Positions 58,601 to 64,000 of a stretch of 64,000 nt of DNA are shown piece after piece. The DNA is from Geomicrobium halophilum. Lineage in GTDB: Bacteria; Bacillota; Bacilli; Bacillales; Marinococcaceae. Position 1 is the stretch's first letter. The number at the start of each line of letters is the position of its first letter. The translations under genes were made by a program, and so were the position numbers. The notes under the pieces are model-generated. The model was given only the letters and a program-made list of their open reading frames with translations. It made no database searches and was not told where the DNA came from. The stretch spans positions 1,116,001-1,180,000 of the forward strand of contig NZ_JACHHJ010000001.1 in assembly GCF_014207655.1 (NCBI RefSeq), given 5' to 3'.

Positions 58601-59312
58601 CGGTATATTCATTGCCGAACCTAAAGGATCAATCTATCTGGATCCGATCACACGGAAACCAACAACGACCGGTAATCAGGTAATTATCTCAAATCCAATC
58701 CTTGGGGAATTTCGAGAATTTGTCCTGTTGATGCATGATGGTGTACGACTGTTGGATAAAGAAGGAAACTTAATTCTTGATCCCGAACCGGCCCTCTTTC
58801 AACCGGAAGACCTTAAACTAGAAGATCTTGAAGATCAAGGTTCACGTGGCTTTAATTATCGGGCTGAACGATTTAGAAATCGTTTAAAACGTAATATAGA
58901 TATTTCTGCTGTTTTTAATTCAAAAATACACGGTGATCCATCAACACCGTTGTTCCTTGCTTACCCTGGTGACCGTACAACGATTCGTTTTGTGTTCCCG
59001 GCTGATAAACCAAGAGCCCATTCTTTCACAATACATGGTCACCTATGGCGACGTAGTGGTGATGACGTCCGTTCTGAAGCCATTGCACTTCGTGGTCAAA
59101 ATACGGTAGGGAGCGCTGAAGATTTAGAATTATTTTACGGTTTAGGGGGATTGTTAGCACTCCCGGGCGATTATATGTATCGGTCTGGAAACATTCGCTG
59201 GGATATTGAGCTTGGTCTTTGGGGAATTATACGTGTGCTACCAGAAACAGATCGGTGCCTGGCACCTTTAAAAACGGTCGTGGACGATAAGGATGGTGGG
59301 GCGGATGACTAA
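55632..59312 (+). CDS. mnxG: MnxG-like giant multicopper oxidase, Mn(II) oxidase
   Basis: Protein of about 1226 residues, close to the size of MnxG from SG-1 spores, which oxidises Mn(II) to Mn(IV) oxide with oxygen. Three repeated units start near residues 5, 449 and 840, each with FNVVAI-type starts and DHDPNG/DPEG segments, making about six cupredoxin domains. Copper ligands: HVFHYHVH (H283, H286, H288), HCHLYPHFHEGM (H336 to M347, type 1 site), MHVHF (H531, H533) and WHDH (H577, H579). So the usual last two motifs come first in the chain, as expected for the permuted MnxG. No signal peptide is present; assembly into the exosporium is expected. TTG 55632 follows AAAGGAG. Confidence 0.88.
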   Translation: MLRKFHIVAIPIRIVMNNFGDHDPNGMMYVLKENEKTVKEQVACHPFTPVDLVQPLIIRANAGDDIEVLFENQLPFDTSMHIQQAEYNVQTSDGAFVGCNKDSTAPPCPPGKTQLYRWSVFQEGSHVFTDLGNSLSSELGSNVHGLFGALIVEPKGSSWSDPVTGENMNSGLYADIHNPLLPSFREYAWVFHDEMETDDLTRNTPINPHTFQPDMTHLVNYRSEPMRNRMKLMHEGVVGPDCEGEEVHHDSWVFGDPASPILRAYVGDPIKIRLIHGGVQETHVFHYHVHQWLFESEDQDSEILDSQAISPQNSYTISPLYGAGSLQEAFGDAIIHCHLYPHFHEGMWGMNRIFNTLQDGRQCYPNGVPIKALQPLPDRPCPPEPTPEYPGFPNFIPGINGCKAPRPPLGIIGGRQSTELEENQFARNARPGAVFANPCEEGVTPVREFNVVAIQLPITYNREGWHDPEGRIFVLAEDEEDIRAGRKHPEPLVIRANAGECIRIIFTNKFPNTIGGNAFQLVTRTYEAGMHVHFVKFDPLVADGANVGWNYDSGVLPGQTIHYQWFADVELKATFWHDHLFANEHQLHGVFAGINIQTRGSNFLDMFTGEEVDSGTQAMIVNPLVPDFREMTLFVQDFTLLFDKDGCPLNPPPFPGSHEDPGVMGINYKNEPLQFRLAKPDCDPAYVFSSFIHDDPVTPMFATYNGDPVRIRLLQGTHEESHSFNLHRQRWQQERRDLDSEIIQQQHIGISEHFTLDFAMEGNGDFDMLYHFGSIDDLWLGNWGLISSYKEKIPELLPLPDRPCPPERKEPLPCVNGEKPPMAIDPGHPGPSDAPIRKYEVVALQTDIVYNKDGDHDPYGIIFALAEDEKAIRKGHLNPEPLILRGNVGDVIEVTLYNKLDPNFHNNLSHGYPFVPVAAPFPPSLRISMHPQLLAYDVQGSDGATVGFNYDQTVGPGECITYRWYVDTDVGSCNLWDMADVRNHRHHGAFGIFIAEPKGSIYLDPITRKPTTTGNQVIISNPILGEFREFVLLMHDGVRLLDKEGNLILDPEPALFQPEDLKLEDLEDQGSRGFNYRAERFRNRLKRNIDISAVFNSKIHGDPSTPLFLAYPGDRTTIRFVFPADKPRAHSFTIHGHLWRRSGDDVRSEAIALRGQNTVGSAEDLELFYGLGGLLALPGDYMYRSGNIRWDIELGLWGIIRVLPETDRCLAPLKTVVDDKDGGADD

Positions 59313-60144
59313 TTCTCACGATCATTTCAACCAATTATGCAGTGATCCTATTATTCGTCATCAACATCAGCAAGCATTCCACTGTCCTGAATGTTTGCCC
59401 GCATCTAAATATGATGACCGGTTTGGATCACCGCATGACTGTCCGGAGATCCTCCCTACCCATCGTTTTTCATCTCCAACCACAGAGCTTTCAACAGAAG
59501 AATTTGAGAAGCTAAAGGCGTGTATCCATGAAATTAATGATCTGTTGCTCACATTAGGGGTTCGAGAAGACGAGACTCATGTACAATTAAGGATGCGTCT
59601 GCAACAACTCCATAAGCAATTTGTTCGTATAACAGTCAAATGTGAGGGGGAGAAAATAAAGTTCCTCGGGGGATTGAAAAAGGCTGGAAGAGATTTCGTT
59701 CATCTTAATACGTTAGATGAAAACATTCTTATTCCCAATAAAAGGATCTGTTCGATCGACCATGAGCCTAATCATGATCAACACGGTCACGAGCCGGAAT
59801 TGATTAACATTGATCGATGTTTCAGGCGAGATCTCGTTCTTCGTTTTGGCGAAGTCGTTTCCGGTGACCCCTCTTTAATTAATCTGTTCTTCGGTATTTC
59901 ATTAAGCCTATTCCTCGTTAGTTTTATTGGGTGTGATATTCAAGTGTCCATTAATGAAGAGGAAGACACCGGTAAAGAAGATGAAAAGCAAAAAGATCGG
60001 GTTATAGAAAGTGAAGAACATCAGATACAACAAAAAAGAATCATGGGTTGTTTGATTGAATCAGAAGAATCCGCAATCCAAGTGAAATGGGGCAATGAGA
60101 TACAACGAATTCAATTTGAGGACATATGTTTTATAAAGCTTTAA
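59305..60144 (+). CDS. CotB-like spore surface protein with histidine-rich start
   Basis: Protein of about 279 residues whose ATG overlaps the mnxG stop by eight bases, so translation is coupled. Residues 1-60 are rich in H, C and P (NSHDHFNQLCSDPIIRHQHQ and CPECLPASKYDD), suggesting metal binding. A helix pair follows, then a CotB/Sm-like beta segment (FVRITVKCEGEKIKFLGGLK, then DFVHLNTLDENILIPNKRI) and a hydrophobic stretch (NLFFGISLSLFLVSFIG), ending with another Sm-like unit. Function not known; the position implies a role in the Mnx complex or its attachment. Confidence 0.65.
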   Translation: MTNSHDHFNQLCSDPIIRHQHQQAFHCPECLPASKYDDRFGSPHDCPEILPTHRFSSPTTELSTEEFEKLKACIHEINDLLLTLGVREDETHVQLRMRLQQLHKQFVRITVKCEGEKIKFLGGLKKAGRDFVHLNTLDENILIPNKRICSIDHEPNHDQHGHEPELINIDRCFRRDLVLRFGEVVSGDPSLINLFFGISLSLFLVSFIGCDIQVSINEEEDTGKEDEKQKDRVIESEEHQIQQKRIMGCLIESEESAIQVKWGNEIQRIQFEDICFIKL

Positions 60145-60168
60145 CCTGCACAGTTGTGCAGGTTTTTT
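60143..60168 (+). terminator. Terminator at the end of the mnx operon
   Basis: A ten-base perfect stem AACCTGCACA / TGTGCAGGTT with a two-base loop and six T, starting at the stop codon. Confidence 0.9.
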
Positions 60169-60240
60169 CTGCCTTTTCATTATAGAGATTTCGAACATTC
60201 AACTCCCAAAATTCATCGAGTAACCATCACTTCCTCCTTT

Positions 60241-60723
60241 TTATGACGAGCACTCAATAATCACTTCACATCCTCTTTTTCGTAAAAATTGAAAGTTTAA
60301 ATTATCCGTAAGGCCGGAAAGACGTAATTGAATCCTATGGTCACACACCGGAATTGAATGATCATGTAAGCATGTAAAATGATGGCCACAATGATGATCA
60401 TGACAACAACAGTCATGATGCTCACAGTGCAAACAATCGTCTACCCCTAGTAAATGGTGAAAACGGAACCTACAGTGATGGTGATGACAATGATCATGAT
60501 GCTTAAAGGGGTCATCGATACATGGATTATCGCAGTCTAAATCATCTAGCCATTGAATCTTTCGAATGGAGTCCTTTAGAACTGTAACCATTGAACAATC
60601 ATCCCGTAGAACGTCAACAAAATCGATACCAGAATTACAAATCATACCTTTAATTTTTTTCTCGTTCACCTCATCAACATGGCCCTCTACATGTTCTTGT
60701 TGCGATCTGTCCGCTTTCTTCAT
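60241..60723 (-). CDS. His/Cys-rich spore-coat-like protein
   Basis: Protein of about 160 residues. Residues 25-60 resemble an Sm-like coat segment (GMICNSGIDFVDVLRDDCSM, then VTVLKDSIRKIQWLDD). Residues 70-130 consist largely of histidine, cysteine and aspartate (HHDHCHHHHCRFRFHH, then CEHHDCCCHDHHCGHHF). This would bind Cu, Zn or Mn. The end returns to a beta-rich, ordinary composition. It is convergent with the mnx operon and divergent from the next His/Cys-rich gene. The start is ATG 60723 behind a GGAGAGAAGA site. No family name is claimed. Confidence 0.7.
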   Translation of the reverse strand: MKKADRSQQEHVEGHVDEVNEKKIKGMICNSGIDFVDVLRDDCSMVTVLKDSIRKIQWLDDLDCDNPCIDDPFKHHDHCHHHHCRFRFHHLLGVDDCLHCEHHDCCCHDHHCGHHFTCLHDHSIPVCDHRIQLRLSGLTDNLNFQFLRKRGCEVIIECSS

Positions 60724-60893
60724 TCTTCTCTCCTCTCCTCTCTGGTGCTGATATCAGTCTATGTCAAAAGCCCAAATCCGTTCTTGCGCATTCAATGTTT
60801 TCCCGTTTTCGGTAAGTAACGTCACAAGTGCCGCTACATTTGATCGGACCAGCTAATAAAATATAGAGATCTTGAAAAGGAGGAGGGATATCC

Positions 60894-61106
60894 TTGTGTA
60901 GGCATCACTTCGACGATTGCTGTGGATGTAAGAAGCACCAGCACGGTTGTCATAAGATTAGGCATGACTGTGAGAGAAAAAAATTTCATTGTGGTGGTTG
61001 CCCGAAACATGTTCATAACCATTTCAAAAGACATCATGACTGCTGCTTTAGGCATCATAGATGCTTTGGCTGCAAATGCTGCTGTGCTTGCCACAAATGT
61101 CATTAA
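60894..61106 (+). CDS. Small His/Cys-rich protein, 70 residues
   Basis: Starts at TTG 60894, nine bases after AAAAGGAGGAG. About half of the residues are His or Cys, in pairs and triplets (MCRHHFDDCCGCKKHQHGCH, then HCGGCPKHVHNHFKRHH, ending CKCCCACHKCH). The competing +1 frame codes for a plausible hydrophobic protein but has no ribosome site, so I prefer this frame. It may be a metal-binding coat or chaperone peptide. A strong terminator follows. Confidence 0.65.
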   Translation: MCRHHFDDCCGCKKHQHGCHKIRHDCERKKFHCGGCPKHVHNHFKRHHDCCFRHHRCFGCKCCCACHKCH

Positions 61107-61154
61107 TGACATCAGACTAGTATAAAAGATGCGTCGATTTTCATGGGTCAGTTT

Positions 61155-61205
61155 GGGAAAAGCAGCAATTACTAGATCAGTAAGGAGATCTGCTTTTCCC
61201 TTTAT
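61155..61205 (+). terminator. Terminator after the His/Cys-rich gene
   Basis: A stem of GGGAAAAGCAG and CTGCTTTTCCC with a loop of 24 bases, followed by TTTATT. Confidence 0.75.
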
Positions 61206-61387
61206 TCATATTAATACGTACGACAACACAATCTGGCCCTATCCACCGTATTCTAAGAACTTCTTTATTGTATCAACTACGGATTCTTAGAACCATAAAT
61301 CAAAAATCTCCTTTTCCATACATTCGCATAATTCTCAAACTAAAATAACACCAACACGCTCAAAGTATTGGTGTATCAGGAGGAATT

Positions 61388-61447
61388 ATGATAATAATGT
61401 CTATGGTACCTGAACCCACACAAGTTTTTGGCTCCGCTATTCTTTAA
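61388..61447 (+). pseudogene. Short ORF with a perfect ribosome site, probably the start of a decayed gene
   Basis: AGGAGG lies five bases before ATG 61388, which opens MIIMSMVPEPTQVFGSAIL and stops. Shifting frame twice gives LKSLTNHSFC and RLTTAPNIVFSGTSQRGT, ending in TAA near 61532. This suggests a gene of about 50 residues broken by two frameshifts. A small intact peptide is the alternative. Family not recognised. Confidence 0.3.
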
Positions 61448-61536
61448 AGTCATTAACAAATCATTCGTTTTGCAAAGACTGACAACTGCACCGAATATCG
61501 TATTTTCAGGCACTTCACAAAGAGGAACATAAATAA

Positions 61537-61656
61537 AAAGCAGCTTCCCCAAAAATGATTCAGGAGATCTTGGGACATGGATTCATGCAGATCACAGCGG
61601 ACGCGTACAACCATGTAAGCAACCGGATTGAACGTGACTCACTGGGTAAACACTAG
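61537..61656 (+). pseudogene. C-terminal stub of a tyrosine recombinase/integrase
   Basis: An open frame after a TAA reads SPKMIQEILGHG, then ITADAYNHVSNRIERDSL and ends in KH and TAG. This is the end of phage-type integrases: LGH is box II with the active-site histidine, and the Y in DAYNHV is the nucleophilic tyrosine. Only 39 codons remain; the rest of the gene is absent or decayed. It lies 140 bp inside the right attachment repeat, the normal place for an integrase gene. Confidence 0.8.
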
Positions 61657-61669
61657 AAACGTTTTCAGT

Positions 61670-61756
61670 TCGTGATTTTATCACCGTTTTTTTATTTCGT
61701 GACGTTTTCGTGATTTTTCACGTGGCGATCGGTTCATACAACACAAAAAATCACGA
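61670..61756. promoter_or_regulatory. TCGTGA repeats, candidate right arm sites
   Basis: TCGTGAT (61670), TCGTGAC (61697), TCGTGAT (61708) and inverted copies TCACG near 61718 and TCACGA at 61751 lie between the integrase stub and the glnA terminator. 61701-61725 matches the left end at 22 of 25 positions in the same orientation. Confidence 0.45.
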
Positions 61757-61790
61757 AAAATAAACCCTCAATCCTAATGGATCAAGGGTT
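61757..61790 (-). terminator. glnA terminator
   Basis: The minus strand has AACCCTTGAT, a loop, and ATTGAGGGTT with a T run (one mismatch). It follows the stop of intact glnA by eight bases and would be element-derived if the island model is right. Confidence 0.65.
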
Positions 61791-61795
61791 CCCAC

Positions 61796-61854
61796 TTTTA
61801 ATACGTTGACATGTATTGCTCTCGCTCCCAAGGATGAACTTGCACGCGGAACAT
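61796..61854. repeat. Right attachment repeat (attR-like), end of intact glnA
   Basis: 59 bp matching 47576-47634 at 58 positions. It contains the last 18 codons and the stop of glnA. After integration these codons would have been supplied by the element, which restores the gene. Confidence 0.85.
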
Positions 61855-63153
61855 GTCCCATTCAATTTCTTTTTGTTCAATGAAGTGTTCGACCGCGTGT
61901 TCACCGAGGGCTTCAAGAAGAACATTATCTTTTTTCAATTCTTCAAGTGATTCTTTTAAGCTTGGAGGAAGAGCTTGGATTTCTTCTTCTTCACGCTCTT
62001 TTTCATCCATAATATAAATGTTACGATCCGTTTCAGGCGGCGCTTGTAATTTACGTTTCACCCCATCAAGGCCGGCTGCAAGCATAGATGCCATAGCAAG
62101 ATATGGGTTTGCCGCAGGATCTGGACTTCTTACCTCGATTCTTGTACTTGCTTTACGAGAAGATGGAATGCGAACAAGCGGACTCCGATTACGAAGGGAC
62201 CATGCAATATAAACTGGAGCTTCATAGCCTGGAACAAGACGCTTATATGAGTTTACAATCGGGTTTGTAATTGCCGTGAATGCTTTTGCATGATCCAATA
62301 TACCAGCGAGGAACTGCATAGCAGTTTCACTTAATTGTGTTTGTGTATTTTCATCATAGAAAGCATTTTTCTCTTCCTTAAACAAGGACATATTACAGTG
62401 CATCCCTGATCCGTTCACACCGAACAGCGGCTTCGGCATGAATGTTGCGTGTAAGCCATGCTGGCGGGCAATGGTTTTAACGACGAGCTTAAACGTTTGA
62501 ATGTTATCACAAGTCGTGACAGCATCCGCATATTTAAAATCAATTTCATGTTGCCCTGGAGCAACCTCATGGTGAGAAGCTTCAATTTCAAAGCCCATGT
62601 CTTCAAGTTCTAAAACGATATCACGACGGCAATTTTCACCCAAGTCTGTTGGAGCAAGATCAAAGTATCCGCCCTTATCATTTAATTCCATGGTCGGTTC
62701 GCCTTTTTCATCATTCTTAAATAGGAAAAATTCCGGTTCAGGGCCAATGTTGAAATCGGTAAATCCAAGATCTTTAGCTTCTTGAAGAACATTTTTAAGA
62801 ACACTACGAGGATCACCAGCAAATGGTTTTGGCTCACCTCCAGGTTGTTGAGGCGGCTCATAAATGTCACAAATTAAACGAGCAACTTTCCCTTTTTCTG
62901 GTGTCCAAGGAAAGATCACCCATGTATCCAAATCTGGGTATAAGTACATATCCGACTCTTCAATACGAACGAAACCTTCAATGGAAGAGCCGTCAAACAT
63001 CATTTGGTTGTCGAGTGCTTTTTCCAATTGGTCAGTTGGTATTTCCACATTTTTAACCGTTCCTTGCAAGTCTGTAAACTGCAAGCGAATAAACTTGACA
63101 TTTTCTTCTTCAACTAACCTTGTAATGTCTTCGCGTGTGTACGACTGTGCCAT
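61798..63153 (-). CDS. glnA: Glutamine synthetase type I
   Basis: Enzyme of about 451 residues that makes glutamine from glutamate, ammonia and ATP. Motifs include FDGSSIEGF, the [11 protein letters not shown] glutamate ligand, [28 protein letters not shown] and RSPLVRIP. It lacks the adenylylation site region typical of enterics; Bacillus GlnA is feedback-inhibited and then controls GlnR and TnrA. It forms an operon with glnR. The last 18 codons lie in the integration site. Confidence 0.97.
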   Translation of the reverse strand: MAQSYTREDITRLVEEENVKFIRLQFTDLQGTVKNVEIPTDQLEKALDNQMMFDGSSIEGFVRIEESDMYLYPDLDTWVIFPWTPEKGKVARLICDIYEPPQQPGGEPKPFAGDPRSVLKNVLQEAKDLGFTDFNIGPEPEFFLFKNDEKGEPTMELNDKGGYFDLAPTDLGENCRRDIVLELEDMGFEIEASHHEVAPGQHEIDFKYADAVTTCDNIQTFKLVVKTIARQHGLHATFMPKPLFGVNGSGMHCNMSLFKEEKNAFYDENTQTQLSETAMQFLAGILDHAKAFTAITNPIVNSYKRLVPGYEAPVYIAWSLRNRSPLVRIPSSRKASTRIEVRSPDPAANPYLAMASMLAAGLDGVKRKLQAPPETDRNIYIMDEKEREEEEIQALPPSLKESLEELKKDNVLLEALGEHAVEHFIEQKEIEWDMFRVQVHPWEREQYMSTY

Positions 63154-63297
63154 CTTTTAGCCTTCCCCTCTATAAAAATAAAATGATTTTCCTACAAATT
63201 TCTACTTGACCATCAGGACCAACTCGTCCTGTAGTCGTTGAAAATTTGTATGATTTATGTGTGACTTTCACCAAAAAGGCGAAAGGTACCACTATAA

Positions 63298-63678
63298 CTA
63301 ATGAAAAAAATGGGAGAGCTGACCTTGAATCATCGATGCTTTATAGGCATTCCCTTGGTGGAGTGCCTCCCATTTAATTTTTTCATGCACACGTTTTGAT
63401 TCTTCTCTTTCCTGTTCGTTTTTACGCTCCTCTTTACGGCGGCTATCGAGCATTTCCTTAATGCCAGCCATATTAACCCCTTGTTCGAGTAACTGTTTTA
63501 TATCAAGTAAACGATCGACATCCGCAAAAGAGAACAGCCTTTGATTTCCTTCAGTTCTCGCCGGTTGTACAAATCCATGGGATTCATAGTAGCGAATTTG
63601 TCGCGGTGTCAAGCCAGTTAAATCTTTTACGATGCGAATGGAGAACAAAGGCATGTGTAAACGATCACTTTGTTCCAC
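63298..63678 (-). CDS. glnR: GlnR, MerR-family regulator of nitrogen metabolism
   Basis: Repressor of about 126 residues. The MerR-type winged helix shows FSIRIVKDLTGLTPRQIRYYE and the wing HGFVQPARTEGNQRLFS, followed by a dimer helix and a C-terminal tail with KIKWEALHQGNAYKASM that senses feedback-inhibited glutamine synthetase. Start is GTG 63678 with AAAGGAGGAGG upstream. Two GlnR boxes and a promoter lie just before the gene, so autoregulation of the glnRA operon is clear. Confidence 0.95.
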   Translation of the reverse strand: MEQSDRLHMPLFSIRIVKDLTGLTPRQIRYYESHGFVQPARTEGNQRLFSFADVDRLLDIKQLLEQGVNMAGIKEMLDSRRKEERKNEQEREESKRVHEKIKWEALHQGNAYKASMIQGQLSHFFH

Positions 63679-63738
63679 GGTTCCTCCTCCTTTCATTCAC
63701 ATCTAAACGCTTATTACTAAATCTTCAATCTGCTTCAT

Positions 63739-63767
63739 ATTCTAAGGGATATATTTATACATGTCAA
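63739..63767 (-). promoter_or_regulatory. glnRA promoter
   Basis: On the minus strand TTGACA (63767-63762) and TAGAAT (63744-63739) are separated by 17 bp. The downstream GlnR box overlaps the -35. Confidence 0.8.
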
Positions 63768-63778
63768 CTTCTTTTACT
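63762..63778. promoter_or_regulatory. GlnR/TnrA box 1 (near match)
   Basis: TGTCA-N7-TTACT matches TGTNA-N7-TNACA at all but the last base. It overlaps the -35 of the glnRA promoter. Confidence 0.6.
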
Positions 63779-63784
63779 TGAATA

Positions 63785-63801
63785 TGTTAATTTTTTTAAC
63801 A
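63785..63801. promoter_or_regulatory. GlnR/TnrA box 2 (perfect match)
   Basis: TGTTA-N7-TAACA matches the TGTNA-N7-TNACA consensus exactly. It ends one base before the stop codon of the upstream ynbB-like gene. Confidence 0.8.
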
Positions 63802-64000
63802 TCAAATGGAAAGCATCTCATCTAAAGCGTACGTAACGGCAAGTTTTACGTGAACAAATGAGAGCCCACCCTGTATATAGGCTATATATGGAGGTTTCAC
63901 TGGGCCGTCAGCACTAAGTTCAATACTGGCTCCCTGGACAAAGGTACCCGCAGCCATAATGACATCCCCTTCATAGCCTGGGAGCGGTCCTGGAATCGGC
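63802..64000 (-). CDS. ynbB: C-terminal part of a YnbB-like methionine gamma-lyase family protein (partial)
   Basis: The window ends inside this gene. The visible 66 codons read PIPGPLPGYEGDVIMAAG, then TFVQGASIELSADGPVKPP and YIAYIQGGLSFVHVKLAVTY, matching the C-terminus of the Cys/Met PLP-dependent protein formerly called aluminium resistance protein. In B. subtilis ynbB lies directly before glnR, as here. Start and PLP lysine are outside the window. Confidence 0.85.
   Translation of the reverse strand, partial: PIPGPLPGYEGDVIMAAGTFVQGASIELSADGPVKPPYIAYIQGGLSFVHVKLAVTYALDEMLSI

Larger units (their letters stand above)
61107..61536. other. Region with a terminator and ORF fragments
   Basis: Behind the His/Cys-rich gene and its terminator lies about 330 bp without an intact gene. 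Broken coding fragments with good amino acid composition lie at 61388-61520 (see below). Confidence 0.5.

Noticed and set aside
60922-61125. Hydrophobic 67-codon frame overlapping the His/Cys-rich gene
   Set aside because: The ribosome site AAAAGGAGGAG is placed for the TTG at 60894 in the other frame, and no start signal exists for this one. A translation test would settle it.

Overview
The window reads as a chromosomal segment of a spore-forming, low-GC Gram-positive bacterium of the Bacillaceae. Support comes from the gene order ynbB-glnR-glnA / lexA-ynzC-tkt-sirA-yneF-ccdC-yneK-citB-yneP-yneQ, which follows the Bacillus core arrangement, strong AGGAGG ribosome sites with frequent TTG and GTG starts, and sporulation genes (ytvI, yppG, sirA). 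Several compatible-solute systems (OpuD, OpuA with two binding proteins) and very acidic exported lipoproteins suggest a halophilic or alkaliphilic species. No rRNA, tRNA or CRISPR array was seen.

Layout. Positions 1-9 kb: a possible frameshifted cation-efflux gene at the edge, an SDR/FAH-hydrolase pair, a glutamine transaminase and omega-amidase pair (mtnE-mtnU type), a ketopantoate reductase and two tandem oligoendopeptidases F. 9-24 kb: SufT-like protein, 3-methyladenine glycosylase, patA, betaine carrier OpuD, YtvI, catalase, FetAB-like ABC pair, a dsdA / regulator / azlCD / alkyltransferase-like cluster, and a YitT protein. 24-31 kb: an OpuA operon with duplicated OpuAC, a SurA-like lipoprotein and a dipeptidase. 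31-47 kb: coat protein YppG, a degenerate EAL protein, metA, nadE, yneQ/yneP, fbpB, aconitase, yneK, ccdC, yneF, sirA, transketolase, ynzC, a 38-residue membrane ORF beside LexA boxes, and lexA.

47.6-61.8 kb is the most interesting part. A 59-bp direct repeat (58 of 59 identical) flanks a block of about 14.2 kb. One copy is the 3' end of intact glnA and the other is an orphan copy of the last 18 glnA codons plus stop. The catalytic C-terminal stub of a tyrosine recombinase lies just inside the glnA end, and similar TCGTGA-rich stretches lie just inside both ends. This looks like an integrative element that entered the glnA 3' end, between glnA and lexA, and then lost its integrase.

The island cargo concerns the spore surface: a BclA-like collagen protein (interrupted by an 8-nt frameshift), three glycosyltransferases, and genes that I recognise as mnxE, mnxF and mnxG, the manganese(II)-oxidising multicopper oxidase complex known from Bacillus sp. 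SG-1 spores. Downstream are a CotB-like protein and two His/Cys-rich proteins. I infer that the island supplies a glycosylated exosporium layer with metal-oxidising activity. Functional claims for single genes rest on motif recognition without database searches.
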